Assembly (NCBI RefSeq): GCF_019457945.1
Contig: NZ_JAHZSU010000003.1
Span: forward strand, 310,001-374,000
Direction of reading: 5' to 3'
Source: Ornithinimicrobium laminariae
Lineage (GTDB): Bacteria > Actinomycetota > Actinomycetes > Actinomycetales > Dermatophilaceae
DNA: 64,000 nt
Position numbers and translations under genes: made by a program. The notes under the pieces were generated by a model. It saw only the letters and a program-made list of their open reading frames with translations, was not told where the DNA came from and did not search any database. Each line of letters opens with the position of its first letter. The stretch's first letter is position 1. This document shows positions 62,077 to 64,000 of the stretch, one piece after another.

Positions 62077-62771
62077 GCCTGCTCAGGGTCATCGACCGGT
62101 GTCCGACCGACGCTCAACATGAAGCCCATGATCGCGATAGCCACGATGTAGGCAGGCCAGCCAAGAGCGATTTTGGTGATGCCCAGCCACGCCACTTCTC
62201 CCGCTAGATACAGCGGGAGCATGATGACCAAACGCACCGCGAAGAGGCCGACCAAGACCCAGGTCAAGCGGCTGCATACCCGCACTAACCCACGGTCGCG
62301 GCGCCATGCGGTGGGCTGCTCAGCAAAATTGGGATCGGCAGCGGCCACCAAGAACCCGATCAGGGGCCAACGCGCCAGGATCGAGACCAGGGCTCCGGCG
62401 CCATAGGCCGCGCTGATCAAAATGCCCGGTAAGAACGCATCTTCGGCGTCGCCGCTACGCAGCGCAAAAAACGCGGCCAGCGCGATACCGACCACCGAAG
62501 ACAACACGTAGCGCAGGGATCCGCCACGAGCCAGACGCAGGCCAATCAAGACGGCGGTGGCGACGACGGCACCTATGACGGCGAATTGCACGTCGCTGCG
62601 CCAGACCCACAGGACGACGAAGGCGACGGTTGGAAGTGCCGTTTCCAGAGATCCGTACCAGCCGCCCAAGAGCTCGGACAGGCGCGAGCGGATCACGTGC
62701 TCAACGCTCTGCTCGACGGTTTGGGCCTGCGACGCAGGCTCTGGTAGCCCTGACTGCTCGGGCGTGCTCAC
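62073..62771 (-). CDS. DUF3159 membrane protein
   Basis: 232 aa from GTG 62771. About six hydrophobic helices follow a 35-residue hydrophilic start; the conserved core SRLSELLGGWYGSLETALPTVAF is typical of DUF3159. Function unknown. It follows the OB-fold gene by 2 bp in the conserved actinobacterial dut-DUF3710-OB-DUF3159 unit. The long frame upstream to 63062 is antisense noise relative to real neighbours. Confidence 0.88.
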   Translation of the reverse strand: MSTPEQSGLPEPASQAQTVEQSVEHVIRSRLSELLGGWYGSLETALPTVAFVVLWVWRSDVQFAVIGAVVATAVLIGLRLARGGSLRYVLSSVVGIALAAFFALRSGDAEDAFLPGILISAAYGAGALVSILARWPLIGFLVAAADPNFAEQPTAWRRDRGLVRVCSRLTWVLVGLFAVRLVIMLPLYLAGEVAWLGITKIALGWPAYIVAIAIMGFMLSVGRTPVDDPEQA

Positions 62772-62773
62772 CC

Positions 62774-63139
62774 TCAGCCTCGTGCCGGCAAGAGGTCGTA
62801 ACCGGGGTTGTACATCACCAGGTTGTCGCCGTGTTGCGCGATGCGGCCAGACACCGTCAGGTAGGCGCCAGGCGCGATCCCCGCGATGCTGCGGCGGCCT
62901 AGCCAGATCAGTTCGAGAATGGCCGTGCCGTCGTACAACTCGACGCGCAATTCTGGGCGCTTGCCCGAGGGCTGAACAGCCATGCTGTGCACAGTGCCGG
63001 TGACCTGGGCCATCTCGCCCTCGGTGACACCGCCGATAGGCGAACAACCGGGGCGAGCGCACTCGTAGGCGACCTCGTCTGCCTCGATGAGCGCCTGGTC
63101 ACGCCCCCAGGAGCTAAAGGCGCGCGTCAGGACGCTCAT
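62774..63139 (-). CDS. OB-fold nucleic acid-binding domain protein
   Basis: 121 aa single OB-fold. The strands VTGTVHSMAVQ, LRVELYDGTAILELIWLGR and LTVSGRIAQHGDNLVMYNP are recognisable. Two cysteines and a conserved ECARPGC-like segment precede the fold. It may bind single-stranded DNA or RNA; no partner is known. Coupled to DUF3710 by an ATGA overlap. Confidence 0.85.
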   Translation of the reverse strand: MSVLTRAFSSWGRDQALIEADEVAYECARPGCSPIGGVTEGEMAQVTGTVHSMAVQPSGKRPELRVELYDGTAILELIWLGRRSIAGIAPGAYLTVSGRIAQHGDNLVMYNPGYDLLPARG

Positions 63140-63834
63140 GCCTGGCCCTCCGACTGCTGCTTGGCTGCCTGCTTCGCTGCTGCAGCGTCGACCACTGCTT
63201 GTGGGGCACGCAACTCTAGCAACTCACGCGGCGGACGGGGCTCGTCGCCGCGATCGACGACAACGCTGCGGACGAATGATAGAACATCGTTCAGGGAGTC
63301 ATCTCGTCCCGCAGCAGGCCCATTGATCACAACGCGCAAGAACCAACGTGGCCCATCAACACCCATAAAGCGGGCAGGCTGATAGACCACTCGGCCATCG
63401 TTGCTGCGCGAAGGCATCCGGGCCTGCAGCGCGGGGCCGAACATGCTTTCAATTTCTTCGGCAGAGCCACCGGCCTTAGCCAGTCCCTCTACGAGCGCTG
63501 CGCGGATTTCGGCCCACAGGCCGCTGGAGCGCGGCGCCGCGAAGGCCTGCAACTGGACCTTGTTAGGGCCAAGCCCACAGGTGACGCCAACGAGACGTTG
63601 GGTTGACTTCTCCACATCAAGGCGCAACTCCATGCCCGGGCGCTGCGGGATCCGCATCGACCCCAGGTCCAGAAGTCCATCGAGTTCGGGTCGCTCAGCG
63701 ATGTCGAAGGGACCATCCACGGGGCGATCCCAGTCGCGGTCCACACCTGGCTCGCCGTCGGGGGCAGGCAGGTTGTCCTCGATTTCCGGCTCGACCGGCT
63801 CCGAGTTGCGCTGACGCTTGCCAAAAATAGCCAC
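63136..63834 (-). CDS. DUF3710 family protein
   Basis: 232 aa actinobacterial protein of unknown function. An acidic, disordered first 30 residues leads into the conserved core (RDWDRPVDGPFD, DLGSMRIPQRPGMELRL, PARFMGVDGPRWFLRVV). Start GTG with AAGG about 7 nt upstream. It lies 9 bp after dut, its standard neighbour. C-terminus ends in an Ala/Gln/Lys-rich helix. Confidence 0.9.
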   Translation of the reverse strand: MAIFGKRQRNSEPVEPEIEDNLPAPDGEPGVDRDWDRPVDGPFDIAERPELDGLLDLGSMRIPQRPGMELRLDVEKSTQRLVGVTCGLGPNKVQLQAFAAPRSSGLWAEIRAALVEGLAKAGGSAEEIESMFGPALQARMPSRSNDGRVVYQPARFMGVDGPRWFLRVVINGPAAGRDDSLNDVLSFVRSVVVDRGDEPRPPRELLELRAPQAVVDAAAAKQAAKQQSEGQA

Positions 63835-63843
63835 GTTGTTGCC

Positions 63844-64000
63844 TTAGTCCTTCGCTGATGGTGATGCAGCAGAAAATCCGCCGCTTGAGCCGTGCCCTGC
63901 TTCGCCGCGATGGCTGCCGGGCAAGGTATCCACTTCAATGAATCGCACCGAGGGAATGGGTTGCACCAGCAACTGGGCGATGCGATCCCCCCGAGTGATA
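63844..64000 (-). CDS. dut: dUTP diphosphatase, C-terminal part (runs off the window)
   Basis: Hydrolyses dUTP to dUMP and PPi. Only the last 52 codons are inside the window. [12 protein letters not shown] is conserved motif IV, and the glycine-rich arm [11 protein letters not shown] is a version of motif V that closes over the active site of the trimer. Stop TAA at 63844-63846. It is first in view of the DUF3710-OB-DUF3159 unit. The 5' part cannot be judged. Confidence 0.88.
   Translation of the reverse strand, partial: ITRGDRIAQLLVQPIPSVRFIEVDTLPGSHRGEAGHGSSGGFSAASPSAKD

Noticed and set aside
1..64000. CRISPR array, tRNA/rRNA genes, insertion sequences, integrase or phage genes
   Set aside because: Looked for regular repeats, cloverleaf-like segments, transposase motifs and integrase signatures on both strands by eye; none found.

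Overview
The window is a densely packed, G+C-rich actinobacterial chromosome segment. Coproporphyrin-type heme genes (hemE-hemY-hemQ), DUF3000 next to an RNase D with HRDC, a DUF3710/OB-fold/DUF3159 block beside dut, paired CeoB/CeoC TrkA proteins and a helix-turn-helix/MurA fusion together point to Actinomycetota. Micrococcales (Dermatophilaceae/Intrasporangiaceae-like) is my best guess, as inference only. I see no rRNA, tRNA, CRISPR array, insertion sequence or phage gene.

Layout. (1) 0.1-8 kb: glycogen debranching enzyme GlgX convergent with a polyphosphate kinase 2, a RibD-like reductase, a VOC protein, and an operon of a LigD-type polymerase, an ATP-dependent DNA ligase and an alpha/beta hydrolase. 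(2) 8-18 kb: MsrB, an SRPBCC protein, hemE-hemY-hemQ, DUF3000-RNase D, the HTH-MurA fusion, a spermidine-synthase-like protein and a glycerophosphodiesterase. (3) 17.5-37.4 kb: a surface-glycan locus. It has a GT-C-like membrane protein, six glycosyltransferase-like proteins, a PglK-like ABC flippase candidate, a polyprenyl-phosphate glycosyltransferase/DUF2304 pair, and what looks like a full Wbp-type set (dehydrogenase, 2-epimerase, 3-oxidoreductase, aminotransferase, hexapeptide acetyltransferase) for a diacetamido-uronic acid sugar nucleotide. A lone PD-(D/E)XK-like gene interrupts it. (4) 37.4-41 kb: an accessory patch with an AbiE-type toxin-antitoxin pair, a pentapeptide-repeat gene that looks partly decayed, and frameshifted coding debris. 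(5) 41-43.5 kb: davA-davB, the lysine 2-monooxygenase / 5-aminovaleramidase route. (6) 43.5-50.6 kb: DUF2231, an aldo/keto reductase, a sulfur operon (SsuB/A/C-like ABC transporter, MetY, CoA-binding protein) and a MerR regulator. (7) 50.7-64 kb: dxs-trmH, a TMEM165/GDT1 cation transporter, aconitase behind a perfect 24-bp palindrome, an RNA methyltransferase-APC permease operon divergent from ceoB-ceoC, then DUF3159-OB-fold-DUF3710-dut (dut runs off the right edge).

Gene expression grammar. Many promoter-proximal genes have no Shine-Dalgarno. Instead a TANNNT hexamer lies exactly 6-7 nt before the start codon, the hallmark of leaderless transcripts. Several divergent pairs share intergenic gaps of only 36-47 bp with back-to-back -10 elements. 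Genes inside operons are mostly joined by 4-bp ATGA-type overlaps, and four convergent pairs interlock their stop codons within one 4-nt palindrome or near-palindrome.
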